NCBI GenBank assembly: GCA_951217055.1
Contig: OX578286.1
Span: forward strand, 6,240,033-6,304,032
Reading direction: 5' to 3'
DNA: 64,000 bases
Origin: Gerris lacustris
Lineage: Eukaryota; Arthropoda; Insecta; Hemiptera; Gerridae
Numbering within the stretch: the stretch's first letter is position 1; every line of letters starts with the position of its first letter. Below, one piece after another: positions 45,696 to 58,015 of the stretch. Made by a program: the position numbers and the translations under genes. A model generated the notes under the pieces. The model saw nothing but the letters and a program-made list of their open reading frames with translations. It did not search any database and was not told where the DNA came from.

Positions 45696-46025
45696 TAAAG
45701 TTTTGTTATTTTGTCACTCACTCATCATAATTCTGGCACAACTAACAATCCTAGAAACTTGAAATTTTGTATATTGGTAGAGTTTGTTGTACAAATAAAG
45801 GAAAAATTAAAAAATCCGAAAAAATCTGGTTCTTTGTCCCTTTCAAGACTAATGGAAGAACCGCCTAAACGCATCCCAGAGGCTAAAATTAAATACAGTG
45901 TCGTATACAAATTTGTATCCTTGTGCTTCGACGCTCAAATGAAAAAATAATATTTATTATTCGATTTAAGTTTGTGGTGTGTATTTGCCAAGTCAGAAAA
46001 TGTTTTTATATTTAAATTTGTAGAG

Positions 46026-46172
46026 TTATTTGGGAAAGAGAATAGAGAGAGGGGCAGACAAACATCATGTACTTGCACTGGATAAATTAGACCAAGTAGA
46101 ACTTACTAGGACAGTGGGAGACTTGGCTAATCTTATGATTCCATAACTTTTTACGCGAGACTTGGCTTATTC
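46026..46172 (-). repeat. Dispersed repeat K, copy 2
   Basis: Reverse complement of 36315-36460. Confidence 0.6.
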
Positions 46173-46210
46173 TTTTATACTAGTGTTTTTGATGAGATTG
46201 GTACTTTATA

Positions 46211-46725
46211 TTACTACGTTCACACATCGTTTTGGAAACGGGTTTGAAAACGATCCGCTAGTTCAAAACGCTGTACGAACGGAGATCGACGGATCGTATC
46301 GGGTTAGATCCGCTCCACCAAAAATACGTGATCGGAACGGGGAATCGAAATTCAAAACGCTTGTATGAACAGGTCGTGGAGGAAATCGAGATATCAGGTT
46401 ATTTTACTCTTTTCCACTTTTTAAGTTCTTGAAGCTTTTAAGTTTTCGTGAGCTTCCGTTTCTTTTTTTTAAACTGCAAAAACGTTTTTAAACAAAAGTT
46501 AATACTATAACGAACCTGTAAAAACTTTTAATAACTTGTAAATAAAATGTAAAAATTCGCAAACATATTAGGTAACAATAAAGAAGGTTTTACTCGTGAC
46601 GCAACCGTTACGAGATTTCGAAAACAAATATTTCGATCACCTGTATTTTTTGTTGTGTGAACGGGAATCGTTTTGAAAACGAATTGGATCCGAAACGCTT
46701 TCAAAACGATGTGTGAACGTAGTAA
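46211..46725. mobile_element. TIR element with ends of about 30 bp
   Basis: TTACTACGTTCACACATCGT at the left recurs as the exact inverse at the right (ACGATGTGTGAACGTAGTAA). Interior GTATGAACAGG and GTGTGAACGGG pieces suggest nested inverted motifs. No transposase. Confidence 0.8.
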
Positions 46726-46924
46726 ATGAAAGCAGAAGAGCTAAGTTAATTATATAATCGTGTAACTTAAGAGTGTGAAATATACTTGATATTGGTGCAT
46801 TGTATTGTAAGGAAAATAAGCATTGGACATAATTCTGATACACATATTTTGAAAATTGCTTGCCCGATTTTAGATAAATGCGGATGGCATTTGGTATGTT
46901 AAATTTAACCTAATATTTTCCTAC

Positions 46925-47610
46925 GTTAATTTCATCTCACAAATGACCCCTCATTAATTTCATCTCATCGATGATCCCACATTAATTTCATCATACAGAT
47001 GATCCCACATTAATTTCATCTTACAGATGATCCCACATTAATTTCATCTCACAGATGATCCCACATTAATTTCATCATACAGATGATCCCACATTAATTT
47101 CATCTTACAGATGATCCCACATTAATTCCATCTCACAGATGATTCCACGTTAATTTCATCTCACAGATGATCCCACATTAATTTCATCTCACAGATGATC
47201 CCACATTAATTTCATCATACAGATGATCCCACATTAATTTAATCTCACAGATGATCCCACATTAATTTAATCTCACAGATGATTCCACATTAATTTCATC
47301 TCACAGATGATCCCACATTAATTTAAAATTTAATCTCACAGATGATTCCACATTTATTTCATCTCACAGATGATTCCACATTAATTTCATCTCACAGATG
47401 ATCCCACATTAATTTCATCTCACAGATGATCCCACATTAATTTAATCTCACAGATGATTCCACGTTAATTTCATCTCACAGATGATTCCACATTTATTTC
47501 ATCTCACAGATGATTCCACATTAATTTCATCTCACAGATGATCCCACATTAATTTCATCTTGCTGATGATCTCACATTACTTTAATTTCAAAGACGACCC
47601 CACATTAATT
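46925..47610 (+). repeat. 28-bp minisatellite, about 24 units
   Basis: Unit CACAGATGATCCCACATTAA plus TTTCATCT with single-base variants. Confidence 0.95.
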
Positions 47611-48059
47611 TCTCTATCAGCACACTTTGCTTCCTAAGACGCGTATGCCTAAACTAATTTAAAAATACATCGCATTGTACTTTATTTCAAATTTATGTGG
47701 AAATTCGACCAGTGATAGAACACAAGAAAGCTATGTGCTACACTAATAGACAGAGTCTTCTTCTAAAAGCGTTACTTAAAATTCGTGTTTCATACGAGTA
47801 TGTATATGAAACTAAAGTTATACTTCAATGCAAATTTCCTGTAAAAAAAAAGAATATGAAACAACTCTCTACTAACTTTATTTAGTGAAAAAATATAATC
47901 AGGTATGTATATGAGTTAAAAGGGGCTAAGTACATACACATATATTATGTGTCTTATGTAATTATATATATATTAAAATGCAAAGCACGAAGTGTTGATT
48001 TTTGGATTGACTCTCATCCACTTAGCAGATTCAACCTAAGAACAACTTAGAGACAACAT

Positions 48060-48125
48060 AATATAATACTTTTGTACGTGTGCATTACTGTTGTACGTGT
48101 GCATTACTGTTGTACGTGTGCATAG
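48060..48125 (+). repeat. 19-bp triplicate
   Basis: TTGTACGTGTGCATTACTG occurs twice with a third partial unit. Confidence 0.9.
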
Positions 48126-48289
48126 TGTTAGTCTATAACATGTTAAATAAAAAAATTATATCGTTATTGTAACCCATGATATATCTTGATCATTACAATA
48201 TTCAAATTAATTTTTGGATACGAATAACGAATTAAAATAAGTAATTGGTATCGCAATTTTACCATTTTAGTCCCCATTCTGCATTCTCC

Positions 48290-48845
48290 TTTGATGTAGA
48301 CATATTTCAAACTTTCTCATATAAATATTGTTATTAGGTAATCACCATTCTGCATTATCCTTTCCTGTAGATATATTTTAAACTTTCTCATATAAATATT
48401 GTTATTAGGTAATCACCATTCTGCATTCTCCTTTCCTGTAGATATATTTTAAACTTTCTCATATAAATATTGTTATTAGGTAATCACCATTCTGCATTAT
48501 CCTTTCCAATAGATATATTTTAATCTTTCTCATATAAATATTCTTATTAGATAATCACCATTCTGCATTATCCTTTCCAATAGATACATTTTAATCTTTC
48601 TCATATAAATATTCTTATTTGATAATCACCATTCTGCATTATCCTTTCCAATAGATATATTTTAATCTTTCTCGTATAAATATTCTTATTTGATAATCAC
48701 CATTCTGCATTATCCTTTCCTGTAGATATATTTCAAACATTCTCATATAAATATTCTTATTTGGTAATCACCATTCTGCATTCTCCTTTCCAATAGATAT
48801 ATTTCAAACTTTCTCTTATAAATATTGTCATTAGGTAATCACCAC
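48290..48845 (+). repeat. 71-bp tandem repeat, about 8 units
   Basis: AATCACCATTCTGCATTATC recurs at 71-bp spacing, with TTTCTCATATAAATATT later in each unit. Confidence 0.93.
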
Positions 48846-49850
48846 TAGTATTTAGTGTATAAGTAAATCTTTTAGTGTCATTTAAGAACATATGGTCGGC
48901 TAAGTTCGTCTGCGGGACATAGCTTGGCAATAGGCATTTTAAAAAAACAATCTGGTGGAGAGCGGACATGTCCCGCCATTTTTGGTGGACAATGTTATTG
49001 TCATGATCCTGAGTACGAACTTAGTTAATGGACCAATAATGATCAAGTTGATGGTAGTTTGTCACTTGCTAGAGGACCAATTTATCTTATTTTTCTTGCT
49101 ACAGTCTTCGCACAACTAGAATCGACGCGTTGACAGCGCGGGAAAAACTTGCAAAAGGGGGGACGAGCCAATGAGAGCTTGAGATTTTCCCGGACAAAAG
49201 GTCGGGCCAACTAGGCAAAGATAAATGTCTCTAGTGGAGGGGAGAGGCCCTCTGGATAACAGTATAAGAAGGCTTCGTAGTGGCTTTATTTTTTCCCCCA
49301 GAGAGGTTGGCCAATCTGTGTGTCACTCAATTTCCCGCGCTGTCAACGCGTCGATTCTAGTTGTGCGAAGACTGTAGAGACTTAGATTTGGTGTAATATT
49401 TAAAAAACTGACCAATCACGGAACAAACTAACATCAAGTTTGGCAATAGGCATTTGAAAAAAACAAACCGGTGGAAAGCGGCAATGGTGTTCAATGTGAT
49501 TTTCATGATCCTGAGAACGAAATCAGTTAGTAGACCGAAACTTAAGTGTATATTAGTTTGTCACTTCATAGGTTAGTTAGTCAAATATCACTCTAAATCA
49601 AAGAGGCCACCTTAATAAGTGACAAACTACCATCAAATTGATTTTTGGTCTACTAACTAATTTCGTACCCAGAATCATGAAAATGGCGCATTTTCCACCA
49701 AAAAGGGTGGGACATGTCCGCTCTACACTGGTTTGTTATTTTCAAATGCCTATTACCAAGCTATGTCCCGCAAACGAACTTAGTCGACCACATATTCTTA
49801 AAAGGTACCAAATGATTTACTTATACACAAAATTCTAGCTTGATGTTAGT
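48843..49850. mobile_element. Long-TIR element (arms about 230 bp) with a nested MITE
   Basis: 48850-49075 and 49605-49845 are inverted relatives (GTGTATAAGTAAATC; GCGGGACATAGCTTGG; GTAGTTTGTCACTT). A third partial copy lies at 49430-49575. A perfect-TIR MITE sits between. The open frames at 48757 and 49638 are arm sequence. Confidence 0.7.
49101..49376. mobile_element. Tc1/mariner-type MITE with perfect TIRs of about 45 bp
   Basis: CAGTCTTCGCACAACTAGAA at the left is matched by a perfect inverse at the right, continuing to CGCGGGAAA for a total of about 45 bp. TA flanks both ends (49100-49101 area and 49375-49376). TA-CAGT ends are typical of Tc1-like elements. Perfect TIRs suggest a young copy. 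Confidence 0.8.
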
Positions 49851-50617
49851 AAGACATTTTTTTACACGCTATCTCCTTGACTATGATTCCTTTTTTAATG
49901 ACCTCGTTTGCGTTCATTAAAGTTCGGAAAAAAAAAATCATTTTTTATTTTTTGTGTTAGAGGAAAGGCAAGGTTAAATAAAGACCGTGGGTTCTCTTAG
50001 CTGTTAAAACGTGACTAGAAATTTATACTTTTTATTTACTTATTATAATTTTTTTTTAAGTTCTGATCTGTTCTCTCCCCAAAATAGTGACAGTTTCTCT
50101 GACAGGAATTTCTAATTATTTGTCCGCTGTTTATTTGCCGAGATAATTAGGAACCCAGAAGCTACCGGACCTTTAGTTAAGCGAGTGAATCAGAAAAAAA
50201 GGAACTAACTTCGACAAATATTTACTCGAAATATTTGTTAAAAAAGTTACAAAAAGATAAAAAATAATGTTTTACCTAGGTAAAGGTTGTTAATGTTTTG
50301 CATACTTACCGAAGCAATATTTTTCGATTCTTTTTGTACCTTCTTTTTAAACTCTAAACCAAATAAAGTTTAGTGTTCGTTAACTTTCCATCTTCACTTC
50401 TTGTCACCGATTCCAGTTCTTTCTTTCTTTTAAGAGTATTTTGGGTTTTATTATTATTAATCAATTTATTTATTTTGTTTTCGATTTCAAACTACTTTTA
50501 AACTCCATGGCACAAATCAAGTCACCACGACTTGATGTTTAAAACAAAATACGACATGGTTTTTTTTGTTTTTGCGTCCACATTTCTTTTTGTTTGCTTG
50601 TTCGTACATGTTTTTTT
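49851..50617. other. Unassigned sequence
   Basis: No gene or repeat recognised; the frame at 50532 runs into a family E copy. Confidence 0.5.
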
Positions 50618-51328
50618 AGTGTCCGTAGGCAAAACCAAGGACCCTTATATTTTCCTGCGTATGTCTGTCCGGCCGTCCGATCGCCTGCTCTCACGGCTAC
50701 ACCTTTCGTCCGATCACTTTCAAATTTGGCATGTATGTGCCTTGTACCTACCCACATATTTTAAAAATATACCGACTTAAAAAAAAAAAAAATTAGGGTA
50801 AAAAAACTTAAGGGTTAACATTTTTTTTTTTTTTTTTCGACACTGTGAGGGGGTATCATATGAAAGGGTACGTCGAGCTGATTACAAAAATATATAATTC
50901 TTTAGTTATAACTTTGATAGGGCGAGCGTAGGCAAGTTTGAAGTGGGTGTGAAACGTGCCCCCCCCCCTTCCCCCCTCTATCTCGCTTATGTGAAGTGCA
51001 AAAAATCTGACATTCTTCGACCAAAAGTAAAGATACCACTTTTTGGAAATTTCGAAAAAAATATTATTTTATTTTTTATTGACAAAATACGTTTTTTTTA
51101 TAATTATGGTCTTTTCGATGTATTTATATATGGTTGTAGTCCGGTTCAGTGGCGAAAAAATACTTTATCAGAGTGTGTTTTGAGAATATCAGACCCTTGG
51201 AATTGTAATAGTTCAAAGTAAGCTTTTTAGCATTTAAAAAAAACACTGTTTATACACTTTACAGTTAAATACTATATAGTGTGGCCTACGGACCCTCGCT
51301 GTGTGCTGACTAGCTCACACTTGACCTG
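50618..51328 (-). mobile_element. Family E element, copy 3
   Basis: Begins GTCCGTAGGCAAAACCAAGG and ends at TGTGTGCTGACTAGCTCACA on the plus strand; full-length inverse of 36508-37126. Confidence 0.75.
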
Positions 51329-51451
51329 TTTATTTGTTTGTTGTTGTGTCCACACTATACATTTGTCTTGCTCGTTCGTACCTGTTTTTTAAAAATAATC
51401 TCTTTATTGTCATTATTTATGTTCTATTTTCTTAATAATTTAATTAATTGC

Positions 51452-51490
51452 ATTACGCTCGCTTCAATGATAGAGCCACGCGATGCCTAG
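51452..51490 (+). repeat. Solo right end of family A
   Basis: ATTACGCTCGCTTCAATGAT followed by AGAGCCACGCGATGCCTAG, identical to the last 36 or so bases of both full copies, but without the rest of the element. Confidence 0.75.
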
Positions 51491-51602
51491 TTATATCAAA
51501 TCGATAGAAATATATATCATTAATAGTAGTGTTAGTATATATATCAATGAATATTATCGTACTACAATCCTACTGTACCTATATATTATATCCTCACTGT
51601 AG

Positions 51603-51646
51603 TTGAAGCGAGCGTAAGCGAGCTTCTTACATTCAACAAAATATGC

Positions 51647-51693
<47 letters not shown>

Positions 51694-52382
51694 GTGTAAC
51701 GTTTACGTGTCCGACGATAACTTGAGTAAAAGTTAACCGATTTAGTTGAAATTTGGTATACATGTTCCTTTTACTAATACTCAGGCTAAGTTTGTTGGAC
51801 AGCGTGATCCGTCCAAGAGTTCGCGCGCAAAGCTCGCGTAAACGTGAGCTTCAAATTTAAAATTGCAATTTCAGGATGGGAAAAAATTCTATCATCACCT
51901 ATTCGATGAGACGAACATTTTTTTTAAATAACATTTTTTAGTAAAACCAACATCGACACTGCTATGATTTAATAAAGATAGCTAAAACTATTAAAGTGGA
52001 CCTAAACGTTTAAAATAGAGAAAACAACCTTTTTACCGATATCTTACGTTCTAACGTAACGATCTTAATAAAACTCCATGTACATCGTCTAAAGTACAAT
52101 TGAAACAAGTATGTAAAATTTCAACTTGATACAAGCAGTAGTATTTGAGTAATAAAGTGATAAATTTATAATAATAGTTTAAAGGCTATTGCGAGTGGTT
52201 GGTTTATTGTATTGGTAGGTTCGTTTAGGAAGTAAAGCTTTGTACCGAGTACCCCCACTCTACCTCACACTACCCTCTTCCACTTATCTTCAACTATAAC
52301 ATTCATCATGATTAACGAATTTCAATATTCAGTATTTTATTGCAATACGCTCGCTTCAATGATAGAGCCACGCGATGCCTAG
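51603..52382 (+). mobile_element. Family A element, copy 2
   Basis: Same ends as 70-837, a longer (TCTG)n tract (51651-51694) and high similarity throughout. The flanks 51491-51600 and 52468-52553 resemble each other. Confidence 0.75.
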
Positions 52383-52554
52383 TATATATATAGTATATAC
52401 TCGATCATAAGAGTATTTCGTTTTACACGAAAGGTTGCGACTTCGCAATGAATAATACACTTTCTTATGTTATATCAACTCGATGGAGAACGTAGTATAT
52501 ATATCAATAGTATGAGATGTACTAAAATCTTGCAGTACCTATAGTATAGTATAC

Positions 52555-53175
52555 AGGGTGGTCCAAAAGTGGAGTGTATATTTTTGATAGCATATTTGGA
52601 TTCTACAGTGAATAATGATACAATTTATAACTTGAAACTTTTTTTCTATCTCCAATATTTTTCCTCTTGTAGGAGGGCAAGGGTAGAAAAATAACCCTTC
52701 CAAAAATAGTGAAAAACTAACAGTTATATCGTTATAAAATCTCGTTATATCGTTATAAACACGTTTCACACCCACTTCAAACTTGCCTACGCTCGCCCTA
52801 TCAAAGTTATATTTAAAGAAGTATATATTTTTGTAATCAGCTCAATGTACCCTTTCATATAATAACCCTCACGCTGTCGAAAAAAAATTAAAACAATTTT
52901 AACCCTTAAGTTTTTTTACCCTAATTTTTTTGAAAAATATTTTTTTAAAGTCGCTATATTTTTAAAATGTGTGGGTAGGTACAAGACACATACATGCCAA
53001 ATTTCAAAGTGATCGGGCGAAAGGTGTAGCTGTGAGAGCACGCGAGAGGTCGGACGGACAGACACACGCAGGAAAATATAAGGGTCCTTGGTTTTGCCTA
53101 CGGACCCGTAAAATATTCTTATTTTTCACCGTAGAATCCATATCAACTACCAAAAATATACACACAAATTTAAAA
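52555..53175. mobile_element. TIR element interrupted by a family E 3' fragment
   Basis: Left end ACAGGGTGGTCCAAAAGTGG with an inner inverse pair around GGATTCTACAGTGAA / TTCACCGTAGAATCC. A family E piece (52763-53110) is lodged between. Confidence 0.55.
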
Positions 53176-53935
53176 TTTTGAAGTTGGGTGGCCTGGGGGC
53201 AAAGTGGGTGGTTGCCCCAAGTGCGCTATTGCATAAAAACAAACTTCCCATTACATGGTACGGATACCCCAAGTTTCAATAATTTATCTCGAACCGTTCA
53301 AAAGTTAATAGGGGAGGGGGAAGACTTTTGGTCCTCTATACTCAATACTCATCTGTAAGAGTATTTCGTCGTAGACGCAAGTGGCGATATCGCTAACCAC
53401 TCATCTAAGCTGAACTTTATTTCCACAATATTATCATAATATAAATTTAAGTTAAATCATTGTGTACATTGTAAATACCAATATGTTAAAAGGTTGGACT
53501 CAAGTGTAATATTTTATACAAGGTTTTAAAAAGCCTATAGATTCTACTCTTGCTTTGATAGTACAAGAGGGAGGTTAGTAAAGATGATAAAGATGGCGCA
53601 CACCATTAATAGCAGTAAATCCATCCATCATAACAGCATCTCTAGAGCACGAGTACCTCAACTAACTCGGTCCTAAATAAACATGGCGCTCATGTTCCTA
53701 AGTCCCTAACCCCTCTTGTATATCGTTCTCATAAATGTTACATAAATAATAAGAATAGGTTGTTCGGTCAATGACCAGAATCAAAAATAATTTGTCTGCT
53801 CAAATGTTCAACTAGTTATATATATATATATATATCAATAATAGCTGACTAAATCCTGCTGTGCTACGGAATATCTTGTATTTAATATTTCTTTTACTTC
53901 CAAGCTTATCTAAGTTGCAAGAAGGATTATGCTAA
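53176..53935. other. Unassigned sequence
   Basis: A short motif (AAGAGTATTTCG) is shared between 52407 and 53357. No gene. Confidence 0.4.
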
Positions 53936-53937
53936 TA

Positions 53938-54000
53938 CAAATTTTGTTTCCGAGCTTACCAAAGGTAACGGAAGCTATGTGATCTTTTCGAAGAGCGAAA
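53938..54000 (+). repeat. Solo hairpin end of family B
   Basis: TTTGTTTCCGAGCTTACCAA and AGGTAACGGAAGCTATGTGA match the terminus at 60950, then switch to family F sequence. Confidence 0.6.
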
Positions 54001-54002
54001 AT

Positions 54003-54835
54003 ATTTTATCTCCAGTAGGGACAAACAGTTATGATTTTGAATTAGTTTAGAGGGACTAAAACAGGTCTTTTCATCCCTGAACTCAAAAAGTAGGGAGAAA
54101 AAGTAAAAGTAGGGCGAAAAAGTAAAGTAGGGCAAATAATTAATATAAAAATGCCATTTTTCAAAACTGGTCTTATTTTAAACTTTTTTTTTTTTTTTTT
54201 TTTTTTCTTTCTGTATTCTTCACCTTAGTTGTATCTATGTGCAAAATTTGGGGAAGATTGAATCACGGGAAGTGGTTCGAAAATGGGGAAACGGAATTGT
54301 GCGATGAAACTTATAAAGCAAAGTAATATAAGACCAGTAAAAAGTAAAGATTGCAACTTAATTATTTTATTAACAGTAGAAAATGAATAGCAAATGTAAT
54401 GAAGTTGTTAAAATCAGGTTGGCGGCACTGCGCTTTTTTGACCATGTTTATCATAGATTCATTGTTTATAACCTGCATCTAAATAACCTTCTATTTGAGT
54501 TTAATTCCAATTCTTATTTGTTTTTAATATTGAATCTCTTATATCTGCTATTAAAAGTGCTAATAATTACTGTTATTTATTAAAATAATAAATAAAAAGT
54601 GTGCAATGGATGAAAATGTGTATTTTCTTCCTACTGGAGATAAAATATTGTATGTATCTCGTGAGTAAAGTGCCATTATTCCCCTCGGCAGCGCCTCGGG
54701 AGCTAATTAGAGTTATTTAAGAGTCTAATTCCCTCGGCTTCGCCTCGGGATTTAGGGACCATGGTTCCTTTGGCTTCGCCTCAAGAACCAACCTTTTTCG
54801 CTCAGGGAATAATGGCTTACTTTACTCCCTAGGTG
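54003..54835 (-). mobile_element. Family F element, copy 2, split by a G insertion
   Basis: Inverse of 14878-15562. F sequence is broken after GTAGGGCAAA (54137) and resumes at AAAAGTAAAGATTGCAAC (54342). The frame at 54383 is repeat-derived. Confidence 0.7.
54139..54343 (+). mobile_element. Family G MITE nested in F
   Basis: Contains ACTGGTCTTATT and AATATAAGACCAGT as inverted ends around a poly-T tract and one copy of the CTGTATTCTTCACCTTAG unit. The intact F copy at 14878 gives the uninterrupted reference. Confidence 0.65.
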
Positions 54836-54849
54836 CATATAAATACCTA

Positions 54850-55370
54850 GGCCTCCGATTTAAAAAATTCCAAGACAGAAATCCGTTTCAGATATAAGGG
54901 AACATTTTTGGTTTCGTGTCTGTCTGTCGGTCTGTCAGTATGTCGAGTCTGTCAGTCTGTCGTTCAATTTTTGCGAACCACCATATCTTAAAAACTACAC
55001 GTCCAATTTTAATGAAATTTTTATGGTAGGTCATAATTAGCCCATTAATGGTCTAATATAAGTTTCAAAACCTTCCACGCCAATTTGTTTCTCATCCACA
55101 TGCGCACAAACATACATTTATTTACACCTATAGCTTCAAAAGTACTTATCTCATTTGTATGAAACTTTTATAGTTTATCGAATGTAACCCGCAGATACCC
55201 CCAGATTTATTTGAACCGTCTGCACTCTTTAACTTTTGTGAAATTAATACTTTAATTCAAGTAAAAAATCAAAACAATTTTGACACATTAAAAAAACGGG
55301 AGAAACAATTAAACAAATTAGACAATAACGGCTTGTAAAAGTATAAAATCAATAAAGTACGTGATAGGAT
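54850..55370 (+). mobile_element. Family B element, copy 3
   Basis: GTCTGTCTGTCGGTCTGTCA tract, TCCACATGCGCACAAACATA and AAAGTACGTGATAGGAT; the last 45 bp of the family are replaced by a C fragment. Confidence 0.7.
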
Positions 55371-55375
55371 AAGAG

Positions 55376-55535
55376 GGGCGGTTTGATTCCCTACCGAGGA
55401 GAAGTTATTTTTATGGTAAATTTTGATGAAATGTTCAATAATAATTAAATGTACCTACGAAAACTAATGAATGGAATACACTGGGCTAAGTTATTATGAA
55501 CTCGTATTTGAGAACGGTCGTCTAAGTTGCCGCGA
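55376..55535 (+). repeat. Family C 3' fragment fused to B
   Basis: GGTTTGATTCCCTACC, then GAGAAGTTATTTTTATGGT and CTCGTATTTGAGAA, joined directly to the B copy. Confidence 0.55.
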
Positions 55536-55917
55536 ACATTTTTATTTGAAGAGAAACATTTTTTATTTGTTTTGTTCAGGAAACTAAACAAAAATGATAA
55601 ATCACCACAAAAATAAATATTTACTTCGAGTTGTTTCAATTATATTTAGATACATTTAAATAATCTATATAAAAAAAAACTTTGATAATATATATTCTTT
55701 TAATATAAAAAGCAATAAATTTATCTCGTCAAGTCCATAGCTATAATCATGACTATTTGTTTATCCATTCATAAACAAAATATTTGTAAATAATTGGATT
55801 TTTAAAGTTAAATATTGTAAAATATATTTTTTATGATTTCTAATTTCGTGGAATTACTGAAAATATTTCCGTTATCGAAATTCTGATTATTAATTTTTTT
55901 TTTTTGGGGCGACAAAT

Positions 55918-56511
55918 GTATTTTATCTCCAGTAGGGAGAAAAAGTTATGATTTTGGAGTTGTTTAGAGGGACTAAAGTAAGTCTTTTCTTCCCTGAACT
56001 CAAAAAGTAGGAAGAAAAAGTAAAAGTAGGGCGAAAAAGTAAAGTAGGGTGAAAAAGTAAGGATTGCCAACTTAATTATTTTATAAATAGTAGAAAATGA
56101 ATGGCCGAATGGCTAATGTAATGAAATTGTTGAAATCAGGTTGGTGACACTGCCTTTTAGACCTTGTTTATCATTGTATATAACCTGCATCTAAATAACC
56201 TTCTATTTGAGTTTAATTCAATTCTTATTTGTTTTTAATATTGAATCTCTTAGATCTGCTGTGAAAAGTGCTAACAATTATAGTTATTTATTAAAATAAT
56301 AAATAAAAACTGTGCAATGGATGAAGATGTGTATTTTCTCCCCACTGGAGATAAAATATTGTATGTACCTCGGGAGTAAAGTGCCATTATTCCCCTCGCG
56401 TTATTCCCTCGGCTTAGCCTCGGGGTTTAGGGACCATGGTTCCTTCGGCTTCGCCTCAAGAACCAACTTTTTCACTCAGGGAATAATGGCTTACTTTACT
56501 CCCTAGGTGAT
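55918..56511 (-). mobile_element. Family F element, copy 3
   Basis: TTTTATCTCCAGTAGGGAGA to ACTTTACTCCCTAGGTG; the full inverse of 14878-15562 with a shorter GC-rich block. Confidence 0.75.
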
Positions 56512-56627
56512 TAAATAACTATTATGTGTATATAATATTATTATTTTATATATTATTTCTTTCCAATCGGTTAATTAAAGTTATTGGCGTATAATCGTTT
56601 CAAATTCAAACTAACAAACCTTCTCCA

Positions 56628-57500
56628 CCCCTTTGTTTCTCTTCCACATGCGCAGAATCATAGATTTATTTTACACCTATTTTTATGAAATTTGCATGGT
56701 TTGTCGAAAGTAGCTCGCAGATAGGGCTAAATTAATTTCAGTCTTCTGCGCTCTTTAAAGTTTGCACAATTTACTGAAAAATTGAACGACAGATCGACAG
56801 ACACGGAACCAAAAATGTTCCCTAATGTCTGAAACGGATTTCTGTCTTGGAATTCTTGAAATCAGTACGAATTAAGCATAAGTTAAAGAGCGCAGACGGT
56901 TGAAATTAATCTGGTGCTATCTGCAGATTACTTTCGACAAACCATACAAATTACTTTTGAAGATATAGGTGCGTAAATCAATGTATGTTTGTGTGCATTT
57001 TGAAGAGAAACAAATAGGCGCAGAAGGTTGAAACTTACATGGGACCAACAATAAGCTTATTATGACCTACCATCTAAATTTCATTAAAATCGGACTTTTT
57101 TTAAACAAAATTTTTAAGATATGTTGGTTCGCAAAAATTAAGTAACAGCCAGACAAGGAACCAAAAATGTTCCCAAATGTTTGCAAAGGATTTGTTTTGA
57201 AATCGGAGACATAAAAAAATGTATGTTCCTCAAGACTATCACATAGAAGGTTAACAGGTTCAACATGAAGGTTGGGACCAACATCCAACATCTGGCTAAT
57301 TGTGATCTTCCATTTAAATTTCATTAAAATATGTTGGTTCGCAAAAATTGAGCGATAGACAGACTCGGAACCAAAAATGTTCCCTTAATGTCTGAAACTG
57401 ATTTCTGTCTTGGAATTCTTGAAATCGGAGACCTAAAATAATTTCGTTCTTCAGAACGAACACATAACTTCCGTTACCTTCGGTAATCTAGGAAGCAATA
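56628..57500 (-). mobile_element. Rearranged cluster of family B fragments
   Basis: An opening piece in plus orientation (56630-56770) is followed by three minus-strand pieces, ending at the hairpin terminus CTTCCGTTACCTTCGGTAA near 57468. AAAAATGTTCCC recurs three times. Confidence 0.6.
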
Positions 57501-57639
57501 AAAAATATATAAAATTCAGGTATTTAATTTCAGCTTAAATATAGATGAATGTTTAGGTAAGGGTTTGAAGGTTTAGGTATCCCTAAGTTACCTAAAGTGT
57601 TATTAACAAACCTAGTAGTTTATAGAATAAGAAGTTGTT

Positions 57640-58015
57640 TATAGAACTAAGTTCTACTTAGCAAAATAGACCCCCACACCGGGACTTGAACCACGGGTCC
57701 TCCTATTAATCCGTTACAGGTGCTCTTACCAACTGAGCTATACGGGAGAATGATTTGTCTCTGTCGTTACCGATACAAATTCCCCGAATCCAAGCTTTCA
57801 ATCTTTTCTACAAATCTAGTAAGCCAAATATTTACGGCAATAGAACTAGACCGAGAATTAACGCTTATAATTATAAAGTACTCAATTAGTACCTGTACCT
57901 AGTACAATCTATTATGTCTCCCGTAGTTATTGATAATTATAATTTGATTTAAAGTAAAATTTAATCTTTCCGTAGTATGAATACTACCAAAAACTTAAAA
58001 ATTTGAAGTTCTACT
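57640..58015 (-). mobile_element. tRNA-like SINE/foldback, copy 1
   Basis: The minus strand (57750-57660) reads TAGCTCAGTTGGTAAGAGCA (A box/D-arm) and GTGGTTCAAGTCCCGG (B box/T-arm). The anticodon arm is two bases too long for a tRNA. A tail with TTCCGTAGTATGAATACTAC at about 57968 is shared with the second copy at 60540-60840. Confidence 0.6.

Noticed and set aside
37186..48845. Regular repeats that might suggest a CRISPR array
   Set aside because: Units are head-to-tail without unique spacers and the DNA is eukaryotic; these are minisatellites.
57655..57755. Possible tRNA gene on the minus strand
   Set aside because: A and B boxes are good, but the anticodon arm is too long and the acceptor does not pair; a second repeat copy shares the flanks.
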